Shown here: positions 30,520-42,196 of the stretch, in pieces
How positions within the stretch are numbered: position 1 is the first letter of the stretch
Layout: each line of letters opens with the position of its first letter
Assembly: GCA_033557465.1 (NCBI GenBank)
Contig: CM066035.1
Location: forward strand, 901,387,309-901,451,308
Source of the DNA: Ichthyophis bannanicus
Taxonomy: Eukaryota; Chordata; Amphibia; Gymnophiona; Ichthyophiidae
Reading direction: 5' to 3'
DNA: 64,000 bases
Made by a program: the position numbers and the translations under genes
The notes under the pieces: generated by a model
Database searches by the model: none
What the model was told of the DNA's origin: nothing
Seen by the model: the letters and a program-made list of their open reading frames with translations, nothing else

Positions 30520-31500
30520 TACCACTGACCTGAAAAAGGCATCACTTGCCGCCTGCACGTCCAGGCGCTAATGCTTGCTGAAAGTATGGAGCGACGACCA
30601 AGTCGCTGCTCTGCAAATCTCCACAGGCAGAACCAAACTATGCTCCACCCAAGACGTCGCTTCGCTCTAGTAGAATGAGCCCGTAAGCCATCCGGCACCG
30701 GACAGCCTTGCAAAATATATGCTGACGCTATTGCTTCAGGACCCACCTGGAAATTGAAGCTTTAGCTGCTGCCTCCCCTTTATGGGTACCTCCAAAGAGG
30801 ACGAAGAGCCGATCCGACTTACGAAAGGGCTCCAAAACCTTCAAATATTGATGCAGAACTCTCTTGACATCCAAACGGCGTAAACTATGGTCCAATACTG
30901 GTAACGACACTGACTGATTCATGTGAAAATGCGAAACTACCTTAGGCAAAAATGACGGAACCGGACGCAACACAACCTTTTCCCTAGAAAAAGACAAAAA
31001 CGGCTCTCGACAGGACAATGCCTGCAGCTCCGATACTCGCCGAGCCGAACAAATAGCTACTAAGAACACTGTCTTTAAGGTCAAATCTTTGAAGCCTGCG
31101 ATAAGGGCTCAAAAGGTTCCCTAGTCAATGCTCCTAAAACCAAATTGAGATCCCACGGAGGCACCACTATTCTGCGAGAGGGCCGAATTCTAGACACTGC
31201 TTTAAGGAAACGAACCACATCGACGTGAGAGCCCAAGGGGACTCCCTAGACCCTGCCTCTATAGCAAGCCAGAGCTGCCAGCTGAACTCTTAATGAACTG
31301 GCCGCCAAGCCTTTATCAAAACCGTCCTGTAGGAAACTTAATACCGAAGAGACCGAAACCGTGGGAGCTTGGACCTGTCGTCGCTAACACCAGTCCTCAA
31401 AAATATACCAAATTCGTACATATGGTAGGGAAGTGGACCGTTTACTGGCCCGAAGCAAGGTCGCAATAACAGCTCCCGAATAAACTTTCTTCTTTAACCT
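30520..31500 (-). pseudogene. DIRS tyrosine recombinase, copy C, with catalytic Tyr codon changed to stop
   Basis: This would encode the lambda-integrase-type recombinase that inserts DIRS circles. The N-terminal helical domain (RASKRSTSLPYVRIWYIFED) lies near 31455-31390. The catalytic domain has CSARRVSELQAL near 31050-31020 and the HSTRAKR (HXXR) box near 30685-30665. Further on, the frame HTFSKH-stop-RLDVQAA has TAG at 30570-30568, exactly where the attacking tyrosine is expected. Additional stops and shifts occur. It is recognisable but dead. Confidence 0.8.
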
Positions 31501-31581
31501 CGCCCTTTCAATGGCCAGGCCGTAAGCGAGAACCGATCCACCTGAGGCATTCGAAGCAGACCTGCATCAAAAGATCCTCTG

Positions 31582-32020
31582 TTACCGGCAACCTCCAAGG
31601 AACTCCATCAAGAAGCCGGACCAGATCGGCATACCATGGCTGTCTCGGCCAGTCTGGTGCCACCAGCAGCCAAGGCTCTGCAGAAACTTCACCACCCTGT
31701 CCGTCACCTGCGCGTTCTCGACCTTGGACTTTGCCCGAATCAACCAGTTGTCTAGATAAGGATACACCAAAACACCACCTTTCCGCAGCGCCGCCGCAAC
31801 CACCACCATGACTTTGGTGAAGGTGTGCGGAGCAGTCACCAGACCGAAGGGCAAAGCCTGAAATGGATAATGTCCCCATGGAAGCATGAACCTCAAGAAC
31901 CTTTGATGCGCTTCTCTGAGCATAACCTTCGCGTATTATTTCCAACACCCATTGGTCAGAAGTTATTTGGACCCAGGCAGGGAGGAACTCCCGAAGTCGA
32001 CCTCCAATCTTTTGACTCAC
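31582..32020 (-). pseudogene. DIRS reverse transcriptase fragment, copy C
   Basis: Fingers and palm of the RT in two frames: VQITSDQWVLEIIREGY near 31975-31925, then RFMLPWGHYPFQALPFGL and YPYLDNWLIRAKSK. The active-site box reads YLDN where a YLDD-like motif is expected, so the second aspartate is missing. The sequence runs out after GFLMEF near 31600, then passes within about 100 bases into the recombinase; RNase H is deleted. Confidence 0.8.
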
Positions 32021-33118
32021 TACCTGGGTCCCCCTCGTTTCATTGTGACTTTTTTAGTTGAAGGCCCCACGGTAGCTGCGAAACCTCTGCCTGCTCCTCG
32101 AAACCCATGAAATCCCTGGGCCCTAGAAGCAAATCTCCCTCTTTGGAATCCTCCTAACCGAGATGTCCGGAACCTCTGAAAATCTCGAAACTGGCCTTGC
32201 GCCGCCGGTAGAGTCTTCCCTTGCCTAGACTTGTCCTCCAGAAGTCTCCCGCCTTTGGATTCTCCCAAATCCTTAACCAGCTTATCCAGATCCTCTCCAA
32301 ACAATAACTTTCCTTTAAAGGGGAGCTTGCTGAGGCGCGTTTTAGAAGAACCATCGGCCGACCAATTCCTTAGCCACAGGTAACGTCGGGCGGCTACCAA
32401 TGACGACATATTGTTTGCTAATGCCCTAATCAAATCGTAGTGAACATCTTCCAGATATGCCGAGCCCGATTCCATCCTTGTCACCTCCAACAATTGCTCC
32501 TGCTCCTGTTGAATGGACAGCCTCAAGCGCTGAGACCACCGAAGACAAGCTCTCGCTACCCAAGCCCCACAAATAGAAGCCTGGAGCGACAGAGCGTTTG
32601 CCTCAAAGGCTTGTTTCAACAAACCATTCATCTTCCTGTCTTGTGCATCTTTCAAGGCCGTGCTGCCTTCCACCGGGATAGTGGTCTGTTTTGTGACCGC
32701 TGACACCGCCACATCTATACACAGGGATTGAAACCTCTCCTTTTCCTTGTCTGCCAAGGGGTAGAGTCTGTTCATCATTCTCATCCCCCTCAGCCCCACT
32801 TCTGGAAGATCAAATTCATCCTGGATCATGCATTATCAATACAAAATCCGGGAAAAAATCCCCCAGTGACGGCTCTGAAGGCACCAAAGGCCCAGCGCCA
32901 GATGATCCCGCTGGTGTCTCCTGCAAATCCAATGACGGACCCTGCACCAACAGCTCCCCCTCAGGCCTAGCCGAAGGGCTGTGGGTCTCCCGTGAGGTCT
33001 TCTCCTCTAAATGTTGTTCCATCATCGTCGAAGCCACAGCACAGCCCCTACAGATCTCTGCATCCAATACTGTGCCTCTACGAGAGCCACACACGAGACA
33101 CTGGGATCGGGAAGGCAT
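32020..33118 (-). pseudogene. DIRS gag, copy C, two overlapping frames
   Basis: Starts MPSRSQCLVCGSRRG at 33118 with a CXXC...CXXC zinc-ribbon-like motif, then an acidic/Pro-rich part to 32816. A second frame (+1) starts at 32829 and continues to 32020 (269 codons) with a helical core (LADKEKERFQSLCIDVAVSA), the block RRYLWLRNWSADGSSKTRLS and a basic RG-rich tail (FQRGRFASRAQGFHGFRGAG) suited to RNA binding. The overlap of the two frames is 14 nt, as in DIRS copy A, although the break lies at a different place in the protein. Confidence 0.75.
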
Positions 33119-33917
33119 GAGGTAAGAACCCCAATACTCTGATGCCCCCCAACCAAAAGAAAAGTAACTTTTTTTTTTGTTAACTAAAATAATCACTTTA
33201 ATAACCAAAAGAAAAGTGGTCTGAATCTAACCGCAGGAAAATTAGTTCAACCCCAAGGGAACTTAACTTCCCGCTGAACTGCGTGCGCTTCAGCGTGAAG
33301 AACAACGCTGCAGCTACCACACGGCTTGTGGAGAGCGGGAAACAGCCTGGGTCTGCAGCCGGCTCTTTTTCGTGCCAAAATTTTCTTTTCTCCAGCTTAC
33401 TGCCTCGCCAAAACAAACTGCCCAAAGCAAAGGCACTCACCTCCAGAGGCGCTGAGCACCCCCCCTACTGTGTCTGCCGTTTCAACCCTGCTCGGCGTTC
33501 TGCAAACCACTACGCTGCTCGTCCCCTCTGCGAGCAGCGTTCGCGGTGAGAACTGGCCTTGTTGCTGCACCGGCTCCAATGCCTCAACTGGACCTGAACA
33601 GCGGAGCGCTGCTCACTCTGTCTCACTCTCCCACTCCTCTGTCGGGCTCTCCTCTGTACAGTCAAGGAGGGAAGAGCTGACCCAATGAATAAAGATAAAA
33701 AAGGCAGACAGAGTAGAAGAAGGGGCACCGGATCAAGGCTGAGCCAGGTCCTTTTTTTTTTTTTTTTTTAAAGGTATAGCATCTTAAACCAAAACAAACA
33801 GCAATAGAACAAGAAAAAAATGTAAACCCTATCTAACTAATGCTCCTTATCCATCCCTCAAGTGAGCCCAGCACCTAGGCTCACTAAGTCCTCCTGCTGC
33901 ATGGAGACTGGACACAA
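33119..33917 (-). other. DIRS copy C 5' untranslated region
   Basis: Between the proximal terminal repeat and gag; no supported coding. Contains A/T homopolymers at 33167-33180 and 33751-33770. Confidence 0.55.
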
Positions 33918-34046
33918 TGGGGCTGATGGGAGAATCCAGCAGGCTACATCCAGTGGTGTCACATATTTGACATGCCCAGTCTCCAAGCTGCAGGAGGAGG
34001 TGCACTACCCAGTGGTGGAGGACTGAACTGGAGGAACGATAAGGAA
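33918..34046 (-). repeat. DIRS copy C terminal repeat (proximal end)
   Basis: Reverse complement of 29889-30046, about 95% identical by eye (for example catattt versus caaatct). Confidence 0.85.
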
Positions 34047-34261
34047 CAGCTCTGCTACCTCCTTGAAGAGCAGTATATCAAATTGTAATGAATATAAAAA
34101 TAAGAGTTGTTTCAGGAGCTAATGCACAAAGCCAGCTGAAACGGGCTGTACCTTCATGGAGGTTCCTCAGTGGCATGCTGGCTTGATTCTGTGACCACCT
34201 CACCATGCTCCCCTTCAGCCGAGACCATGCTGCAGCAAAATCGGCATGGGATCCTGACAAT
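34047..34261 (+). repeat. L2 LINE tail, right part after DIRS copy C, plus unclassified spacer
   Basis: Resumes as ctacctccttgaagagcagt, then atatcaaattgtaatgaata, completing the L2 3' UTR that stops at 29888. The rest (about 34110-34261) is unclassified. Confidence 0.65.
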
Positions 34262-35857
34262 CTCCAGGAACAAGCAGGAATGAGTCTTCACATATGGGTA
34301 CGTCGGTACCGACAGAGCCTGCACGGGAATGCTCCCCAGCATCCAATCAGAAAGCTTTTGGGAGCATCCCTCGCACCTGCACAGTGACTTCCCGCCTTTC
34401 CCACTGCCTCTCCTCAGTTTTCGTTTTTCCGTGGAGCCAACAGGACGTCCTCCTGTCACCGCAGAAATTTTCTACTTTAAAATCCTTATTTTCTTGTTTT
34501 CTTGTGGTCGCGGCTGTATTTCCCGCCGATACCGGTACCGCCGGTGCTTTATTCTTTTCCTTTTCAAACTTAGAGAAATATTTCTCCTCAGTTTTTTGTT
34601 TTAACTTTTTTGGGCCTACCAGGCCTTTCCAAGATGGAGCCTTCTTCCCCTAAGAAGTGCCTTCACTGTGGAAACTTAGTTTTCTTTTTAGACTCCAATG
34701 CTTGGTGTCTAACCTGTTTTGGTCCTGACCCTTTTTCCCCTGATACTTCAGGCTATATGGTTGGGAGAAGACCTTCCCTTTTTCGAGTTTCCCTCGATAC
34801 CGTTTTTCCTCCTAAGGTGAGGACACCGTTTTTTTCTTCTCTCCAGGATCAGGTAACCCACAAACAGTCTGTTAAGACTAGCCAATTCTTGAAGGGTAAG
34901 TCTCATGCACAGCATGCTGACGGCTCCGGCCTTGCCCTCAAGATCCCATTGGCAATAAAACCCCGGCGGGAGTCTTCGGGCTCCAAAGCATTCACGGGGT
35001 TTCAGGTTGTTCCTGGGGCTCACCCCTCACAGAACATACCTGAGCCGTGCCAGGGGGTGGTATCCGCTTCGAGCGGTACCGATAACCCGGCACCGGCATC
35101 GGTGTCGAGTGCTGCACTCTTCACCAGGAATCATCATCTGGTGTCCTTGGTACCTTCGGGGCCGATCGATATGACCCAGATTGGCTTTCCTGTTTCCCAG
35201 CCATGCTCGGGGTTGGTACCGGCTTCGAGCGGTACCGATACCCCGGTATTGGCATGGAGTGTTCCACTCTTTACCTGGGATCGTCATCTGGAATCCTCGG
35301 TACCTTCGGGACCGATCGATTCGACACAGATTGACTTTGCTATATCTTCACCGTGCTCGGGGTTGGTACCGACTTCGAGCGGTACCGATACCCCGACATC
35401 GGTGCCGGTGTCGAGTGTTCCTCTCATCGCCGAGCATCATCTTCGAATGTCCTCGGTACCTTCGGTGCCGTTCGATGAGATTCCAATTGACTTTCACGTG
35501 TCGGCATCGCTGATACCACCACCAACGTCGGTACCTTCTAGACATGCATCGTGTTTTCGTTTTTCCGTGCAGGCTCCGTCGGTAACGACGTACCCATATG
35601 TGAAGACTCATTCCTGCTTGTTCCTGGAGATAGCACAGTTACTTACCTGTAACAGGTGATCTCTGGGAACAGCAGGAATTAGTCTTCACAACCCACCCAC
35701 CTCCCCTAGGAGTTGTATCTATCTATCTCCTTTCCTCTTTCTCTCCTTCTGTCTCAGCTATGAAACTCAACTGAGGAGAGGCAGTGGGAAAGGCGGGAAG
35801 ACTAATTCCTGCTGTTCCCAGAGATCACCTGTTACAGGTAAGTAACTGTGCTTTGTT
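34262..35857 (+). mobile_element. Non-autonomous DIRS derivative (copy B)
   Basis: A 1.6-kb element with the same left terminus as DIRS copy A (aggaacaagcaggaatgagt), a gag N-terminal region, then directly the internal complementary region (35590-35695) and the inverted right end (about 35765-35857). RT and recombinase are absent. Both ends and the junction are intact, so it looks like a movable deletion derivative that depends on a full DIRS partner, not a random fragment. Confidence 0.8.
34634..35659 (+). CDS. Truncated DIRS gag fused to internal complementary region (copy B)
   Basis: Starts MEPSSPKKCLHCGN with the CXXC...CXXC zinc-ribbon-like motif shared with the 17101 gag. Then SSLQDQVTHKQSVKTSQ, followed by imperfect 50-residue tandem repeats built around CSGLVPASSGTDTP and SSVPSGPIDSTQIDF (about 35030-35500). 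The conserved C-terminal gag block is deleted; the frame enters the internal complementary region and ends at 35659. The alternative upstream start at 34610 is not preferred because the homologous protein begins at MEP/MEI. Function, if any, unknown. Confidence 0.55.
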   Translation: MEPSSPKKCLHCGNLVFFLDSNAWCLTCFGPDPFSPDTSGYMVGRRPSLFRVSLDTVFPPKVRTPFFSSLQDQVTHKQSVKTSQFLKGKSHAQHADGSGLALKIPLAIKPRRESSGSKAFTGFQVVPGAHPSQNIPEPCQGVVSASSGTDNPAPASVSSAALFTRNHHLVSLVPSGPIDMTQIGFPVSQPCSGLVPASSGTDTPVLAWSVPLFTWDRHLESSVPSGPIDSTQIDFAISSPCSGLVPTSSGTDTPTSVPVSSVPLIAEHHLRMSSVPSVPFDEIPIDFHVSASLIPPPTSVPSRHASCFRFSVQAPSVTTYPYVKTHSCLFLEIAQLLTCNR

Positions 35858-36130
35858 GAGTGCTAAGGCTATTCCATTGCATTTGAGTCAAAGAAAGTCA
35901 GTTGTGGAGCTCACTTGATGGGAGCCTCACATGGCATCGCAACAGAGCTCAAATGCGGTCAAACAACAAAAAAAAACTGTCAAGGAAAAAAACCCTGATT
36001 GAATGCAAAACTTGTGGCTAAAAAAGAAAGCTCCAATCAGTAAGGTTATCCCTGTACCTCTCAGGCCAGCTGGAAATCCGAGAAGGGCCTCCTCAGCTGC
36101 CCACACAGGCCTGGGAAGGTCCAGCTGCCT
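35858..36130. other. No gene seen
   Basis: Unclassified unique-looking sequence between DIRS copy B and an L2 fragment. Confidence 0.35.
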
Positions 36131-36596
36131 GAAAGGAGGTTTTTTTGATGCTTTTCTTCTAGCAGCAAGGATAGGGAGTCAAATACCTCCTCACTACTTT
36201 TCTTCTCTTATCTCTCCTTACACCACCCCTCCCCCCTCGGAAACTCTGCTCTTTTGGAAAATTGCTTCTATCTGTGCCCTTCTCTTCTATTGCTAACTCC
36301 AGACTTCGCTCCTTTCACCCTGCTGCATCTTACGCCTGGAACAAACTACCTGTGTCTATATGCCAGGCACCTTCTCTGACCCTTTTCAAATCCAGGCTGA
36401 AAACACACCTCTTCGCTGCTGCTTTTGGATCTTGACTCACCTGATCTCATTTCTTTACTATTCCCCCTTGTTTTATCCCTGTCTACACCTTCTGTGTTGT
36501 CTGTCTTCACTAGATTGTAAGCTCTGATGAGCAGGGACTGTCTCTTACATGTCTGTGTAGCGCTATACAAATGCTCAGTAGTAGTAGTAGTCAAAT
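36131..36596 (+). mobile_element. L2-type LINE 3' end with (TAG)n tail
   Basis: Contains the pol C-terminus in broken frames (SYAWNKLPVSICQAPSLTLF near 36330-36390, then KSRLKTHLFAAAFG near 36390-36430). A 3' UTR follows with gattgtaagctctgatgagc and agcgctatacaaatgct, closed by a TAG trinucleotide run. 5'-truncated. Confidence 0.75.
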
Positions 36597-36779
36597 AAGG
36601 AAAAAGGATACAAATAAAAAATATGTGAAAATAAGCAAAACATACAGAAATAGGAGAGTGAGAAGATAGGGGCATGGGCCTAGACCTACCATTCTCCCCT
36701 CAGGAGCCCTATGGGTTCTCCTCTCTCCAGACCACCAGTGCTGGAACATGCGGGTAACAGTGCTAGACACAGGACTACT

Positions 36780-37012
36780 ATCGGGGCAGTGGGAGCAACG
36801 AAAAGAAGCAGCACCGGACACTTTAAAAGTGGCGCCCCTGCTAACGGGCAGCCGCTTCAGCCACCCTCCACCCCGCAGACCTCCGCAGCTCCCCCGATCG
36901 GGGTAGAGCGCCTGAGTGGGAAATCCTCCCACTCAGAAGCTCCTGCCCAATCGGGGCAGTGGGAGCAACGAAAAGAAGTAGCACCGGACACTTTAAAAGC
37001 GGCGCCCCTACA
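36780..37012 (+). repeat. L2 5' UTR tandem monomers
   Basis: Two copies (36780-36845 and 36950-37012) of a unit containing cggggcagtgggagcaacga and agcaccggacactttaaaag. The spacer between them can fold on itself (gagtgggaaatcctcccactc region). Confidence 0.8.
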
Positions 37013-37050
37013 GGGCGCGCCCGCGCCTGAGGGCCTCGCCAGAGGGCCCT

Positions 37051-40000
37051 TTGGCGTGGCCCTTAGGCGCGGCACAGAGGCGCACAAAAAGCAGGAACAG
37101 AAACAAAATAAGAAAAAAGGATAGACCCACCAACAGAACTGCAACAACAAACACCCAGACACAAGACAACATAGAACAAGGACCTCAACACACCAAGAAA
37201 CCAGCGCAGAACCACAGCACAGCCCTGCACACCAAGGTACGCCTACAAAACATGCCACCCTTCCTAACCCCTATTTACCTCCTAACACCACTCTTGACCC
37301 ACTACCCCTCCCCCACAGACACACTCCCCAATCCACCCTGGCCAAACACCACGACCAACCAAACCACAAACATCTACAACCCCCTCCCCACATGCAACTA
37401 CACCCGCACACCAACCCACATCCACAACCATCCGAACGGCAGCCCTCTCTCCATTTCACTGATAAATGCTCGTTCAGTCAGAAACAAATACCACATGCTC
37501 CAAGACCTGATAACAACCAAAAAGATTGACATCCTATGCATAACAGAAACTTGGCTAACAGACACAGACACGGTACTCATGAACCAACTAACACCAAGAG
37601 GATACAACCTTCAACATTGCTCCCGAACATAAACCAGAGGAGGAGGCGTAGCCATCATAGCAAAAAACAACCTCCACCTACGGAACCATGCATCAGAAAC
37701 GACCAAAGAAACGGATATACTCACCCTCACCAATAAGCACCTCTCACTATGCCTAGTCTACCGGTCACCCACCCCAAGCACCGACCTACCAAGGATGTTA
37801 CAACAAATATACGAAAGCACCATCTCCGCAAAAGAGCAAATAATCCTAGGAGACTTCAACCTCCCATCACTCCAAGACAATCAAGCAGAAACCTTCATCG
37901 ATGCCATGGAAGCAATGAACCTAACACAGATCATACACGAACCGACGCACGAAAAAGGAAACACATTGGACCTCATATTCCTGAATTCCCAAACCGCCAT
38001 CTCACACAAAAATCCAGAAATCACACCTGTACCATGGTCTGACCATTACCTCAACAGCATATCTCACACCCACCAGCACACAAACAGCATGGGGAAACAA
38101 CAGCATACAAGAAGATTTAAAACTTTCATCAAAGAAGATTTCCTGGCACAAACTCTACCAAAACTCCAAACAAGCTCCAACAATATCGATAGCCTAATCC
38201 ACAATTGGAACACCACAATCTCCTCCGCATCCAGTACAACAACAAACAAGACTAAAACCAGACACACCTCCACAAATGCCAGATGGTTCACCCCCACCCT
38301 CAGGAAACTAAAAACCAAACTCAGAAGAGCGGAAAGAAGATGGAGAAAAGACAAAACAGAGGACAACAAAACAAACTACATGTACGAACTAGATGCATAC
38401 CATGCAGAAACAGACAAAGCAAAAAAGGCCTATCATTCGAAGATCATAAACACATCAATAAACAGACCGCGAGAACTCTTCGAGATTGTCAAAAAACTGA
38501 CAAAAACGCCCAGCCATTCCGACCAACTGCCAAACTTCCCACTGGAATTACTAGCACGACAATACAAACAGCTTCAGCCACCACAAAATCCGCAATTAAA
38601 CACAGAGACAACAGCAACAAACCCCACCACCATTAACAGAGACTGGAGCACTTTCGAAACGATCACAAAATAAGAAATATCATCCACCATCTCCTGCCTG
38701 AATACCACCACCTCTCCGCTAGACCCCTGCCCTACAGAATGGATAAAGAAAACCAAAGAAGACCTGAGCACACCATTAACCCGCATTGTTAATGAATCCC
38801 TCAGCTAAGGACGGATGCCAGACCTCCTCAAAACTTCAATCATCTGACCAACCCTAAAAAAACACAACCTGGATCCCCTCGACCCCGCCTCCTACAGACC
38901 TATAGCAAGCCTCCCGTTCACTGCCAAAATCATTGAGAAGATAGTCCAGCAACAGCTCCAAGAACATTTGGATACCAACAACATACTGGACCCACAGCAA
39001 CATGGCTTCCGTCCACTACACGGAGTTGAGACCCTCATGACAACATTAATGAACACCCTTATCATAGGAACTCAAACCAAACACTCTGGATATGCCATGA
39101 TCTTCCTAGACATATCAGCAGCTTTCGACACCATCTCCCACGACATCCTCATACACAGACTACAAGCAATTGGCATCAAAGATACCGTACTTCAATGGTT
39201 CCACTCCTACCTAACCAACAGACAACAACTGATCCGCACAAACATATCAACCTCACCCCCCTTCCAGCAACACCAAGGAGTACCCCAAGGATCCACACTA
39301 TCTGCCATGCTCTTCAACATCTATCTACAACCACTCTGCACAATCATACGCACCCACATCATCAACTATCACATCTATGCAGATGACATAATGCTCTATG
39401 CACCAATCACAACCTCTAACCCAACAAATGAACACCTAACAGAATGCTTCACAGAAGTATCCAGCTGGCTGCAAAAGAACAACCTATCCATCAACATAAA
39501 GAAAACAGAAGCCCTTATAGTAACAAAGGACCCAGACTTCACACCATCTTCACACCTCAACATTGGAACCACACAAATACAACCGCATATAAAGTATCTA
39601 GGAATCATCATAGATCAAGCACTCACACTCAAGCAACAAATCAAAAAGACCACTGGAACAATATTCCTCAAAGCCAAAACAGTACAACGCCTCAGACCTC
39701 TCCTTGAACCACAGGACTTCAGAACAGTGATGCAAGCCATGACACTCCCCCACCTGGACTACTGCAATATAATCTACCACGGACTACCAGCCACCCACAC
39801 CAACCCACTCTGAACTGCCTTAAATACCACAGCAAGGATTATCCAGAAAGCAAAAAAATGAGACCACATCACTCCTGTCCTAAGGGAGCTACACATACTC
39901 CCCCTCGAAGCAAGAACCAAATACAAAGCTGCCCTACTTACCCATAAAGCTCTCTACCAGACTCAGACCTCCCAGCTCCGCACACTACTACCCCGACCAA

Positions 40001-40260
40001 CCCACAACAGAACAACCAGACAAACCTCCAACAACTCCCTCACCATCCCCCATAAACGAACCAAATGCAATCAGCGGACCTGCAACAGAGCCTTCGAACT
40101 GTATGCACCAACCCTCTGGAACTCTCTACCAAATCACATCAGATGCAATAGAGACCCCTCATCATTCAGGAAACAGCTAAAAACCACCTTATTCCAGGAA
40201 TACCTCGGACCAGAAACAAGCACCCACCCCCGACCACCCCCCTCTAGTTCACCTCCATGA
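37051..40260 (+). pseudogene. L2 endonuclease-reverse transcriptase, one frame with six stops
   Basis: 1070 codons in one unshifted frame. The APE endonuclease begins with SLINARSVRNKYHMLQDL (about 37450), with ITETWLTD, ILGDFNLPS and the PWSDHY end motif (38033). A linker follows. The RT shows FLDISAAFDTISHDIL (motif A, 39103), QGVPQGSTLSAMLF (motif B) and IYADDIMLY (motif C, 39379), then a thumb and a C-terminal end LWNSLPNHI near 40111. Stops are TAA at 37630, 38671 and 38806 and TGA at 38845, 39811 and 39859. Each fits a single C-to-T change from CAA or CGA. Inactive as it stands. Confidence 0.88.
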
Positions 40261-40472
40261 ACATATGCTCTAAGAGACTGTAACACAACATTTATGTCTA
40301 TATCCCAAGTATTTGTTAAAATCATTAATGTTGGACTCCTGGTGATAGCCCCCACCCCCAGAAGCTGATTATTGTCCCCCCCCCCCCCCACTCAATGTTG
40401 CACCGCTTTGACCTGGAGAAAGGCGGGATATAAATACAGTTAAATAAATAAATAAAATAAATAAATTAATTA

Positions 40473-42192
40473 ATTATCTGCTTGAAGAGATAATGGTCAT
40501 ACTCGGACTTTGAGCAAATGTTTGGCCAAGGTGTTAAACACACAGACCGCAAGACTACAGTATGATCTGTGCCAGGGGAGCAAGGCCTATCTTCACTGCT
40601 GCACCAGTCCGTACAACTTGCCACCTGCTGGACGGAGATAATATTGGCTTCTTTCAGTGCTGCATCAGGGTATGCACAAGTGATGACATCACTGAAAATT
40701 GCTCTGGTCTCCTTCCACGTGCTGGCTATGGAGCATAACCCACTCATTTGGACTGGTCTAGCAGGAAGAGCAGAAAACCGTTGTTATCTGTGCCCTTCTC
40801 CTCCATCACCAAATGCCTGGAATGACCTTCCTGAATTCATACATCTGGTTCCCTGGCCACACAAAACACAGCTATAACCTCACCTTTTTGACAATGCTTC
40901 CAAGAAATTCCATAGAGACTAGTAGACTTTACAGGACAAAGGCCACCTCTTGTTAATGCTGGTACTATGTTGATGTTTATCTACAGTACACTAATGGTAA
41001 TACAGGGAAAGGACAGGAAAGAAGAAATGTCAGATTCAATGGAGGACTGGGGATTATGTGGTTTTAATTTGTGCACCACTCTGATGTGTATAGGAAACAG
41101 TGATCTATTAGATTTGGATAAAGGTAGTTGTAAGTGCCTTCCCTAAATGCAGTTGGATGTGGGATAAGCACAAAGGATCCTTAATTGTAAAAAGAGAAGA
41201 GAAGGCAGAAGAATTAACTAGCAGGGGGGGGGTCTATTTGGGAAGACTGCAAGTACAATAATAACTAGAACCAGAAATCCTAGCTGAAAGGCAGGCATTC
41301 TGGTAAGAATATCTATCTAATATGCTATGTAACTGCATCCATGTGCTTTCAGTGCCATGATTTTATGACGTATGTTGAAATCCTTATTGTGTGAAATCTT
41401 CAAAATGTTAATAACAATAAGAATGAGCTATTTTGCTCTCAACGTAGAGGCCAAAGATATAAATAGCAAATGGAAAAATTTAAAATGAAATTGGAGGTGA
41501 ACAAATGTACTAAAACTGCTGTATAAGACAGGAAGGAAACCAAATGAAAGATACTTAAATTAGAAAGAAAACTATATTTGGATACATATGACATCATATA
41601 TCATTACCAATGAGGCTGTGGCTATCTTCCTGTGAGCATCAGGTAGCTCTGGATTTGAATTGTTGGTGTCCATAAGCAACAATAGGGAGGATCCTCTGTC
41701 GTCGTCCCCCCCCCCCCCCCCGCCTCCTGATCAGCTCTGCCTCCCCCTTGATTGGTTCTGGCGCGCCTCCCATTCGGCTCTACCTGATGTCCTGCTCTCA
41801 TTTTATTGCTTTCTACTCAGCAACCCAGTGCCCTAGTGGCAGCAACACATTCATTAATGAAATTCAACCTGGGACTGTTCAGGCCCTGTGGCATCCTGCC
41901 CTCTCCTCTCATGGGGTTTCCTGTTACCATGGAAACCCTGCAAGGAGAAAGGAAAAGGTGGGATGCCACAGGGGCTGAGCAGGCCATGGGCTGAATTTCA
42001 TTAACAGATTTGCTGCTGCTACTCGGAGCCTAGATTGGAGGCCAGATTAATTGGAGCATCAGGCCCAGACTAAGGCATGGCAGTTGAGGCAATACTCTGG
42101 CATCTCGCAAAATTTGGCACCAGAGGCAGTTGCCTTCATTGTCTATGCCTAAATCCAGGCCTGAACTCATGTCACAAAGAACTGGTAACCTA
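40473..42192. other. No gene seen
   Basis: Mostly unclassified sequence. A poly-C run of about 20 bases at 41705-41722 precedes a GC-richer patch. Short open frames at 40569-40877 and 41748-41994 show no recognisable family. No terminal repeats or duplications were found. Confidence 0.4.
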
Positions 42193-42196
42193 AGGT

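Larger units (their letters stand above)
29889..34046 (-). mobile_element. DIRS-like element (copy C), internally deleted
   Basis: A minus-strand DIRS retrotransposon inserted in an L2 3' UTR. Inverted terminal repeats lie at 29889-30046 and 33918-34046. An internal complementary region at 30370-30468 joins complements of both ends. In transcriptional order it holds gag (33118-32020), an RT fragment (about 32020-31582), a tyrosine recombinase (about 31500-30520) and then the internal complementary region. RNase H and methyltransferase segments expected in full-length DIRS elements are missing, so about 2 kb was probably lost. Confidence 0.88.
36690..40472 (+). mobile_element. Nearly full-length L2-clade LINE
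   Basis: The 5' UTR (36690-37050) has two copies of a 60-bp unit. One long endonuclease-RT frame runs from 37051 to 40260. The 3' tail is aggcgggatataaatacagt with TAAA repeats, ending at about 40472. The coding strand is rich in A and C and poor in G. There is no frameshift over 3.2 kb but six in-frame stops. Left boundary approximate. Confidence 0.85.

Noticed and set aside
41705..41722. Long poly-C tracts (also 4189, 13612, 30310, 40378) as a special motif
   Set aside because: They occur in unrelated contexts and look like ordinary homopolymer expansion.
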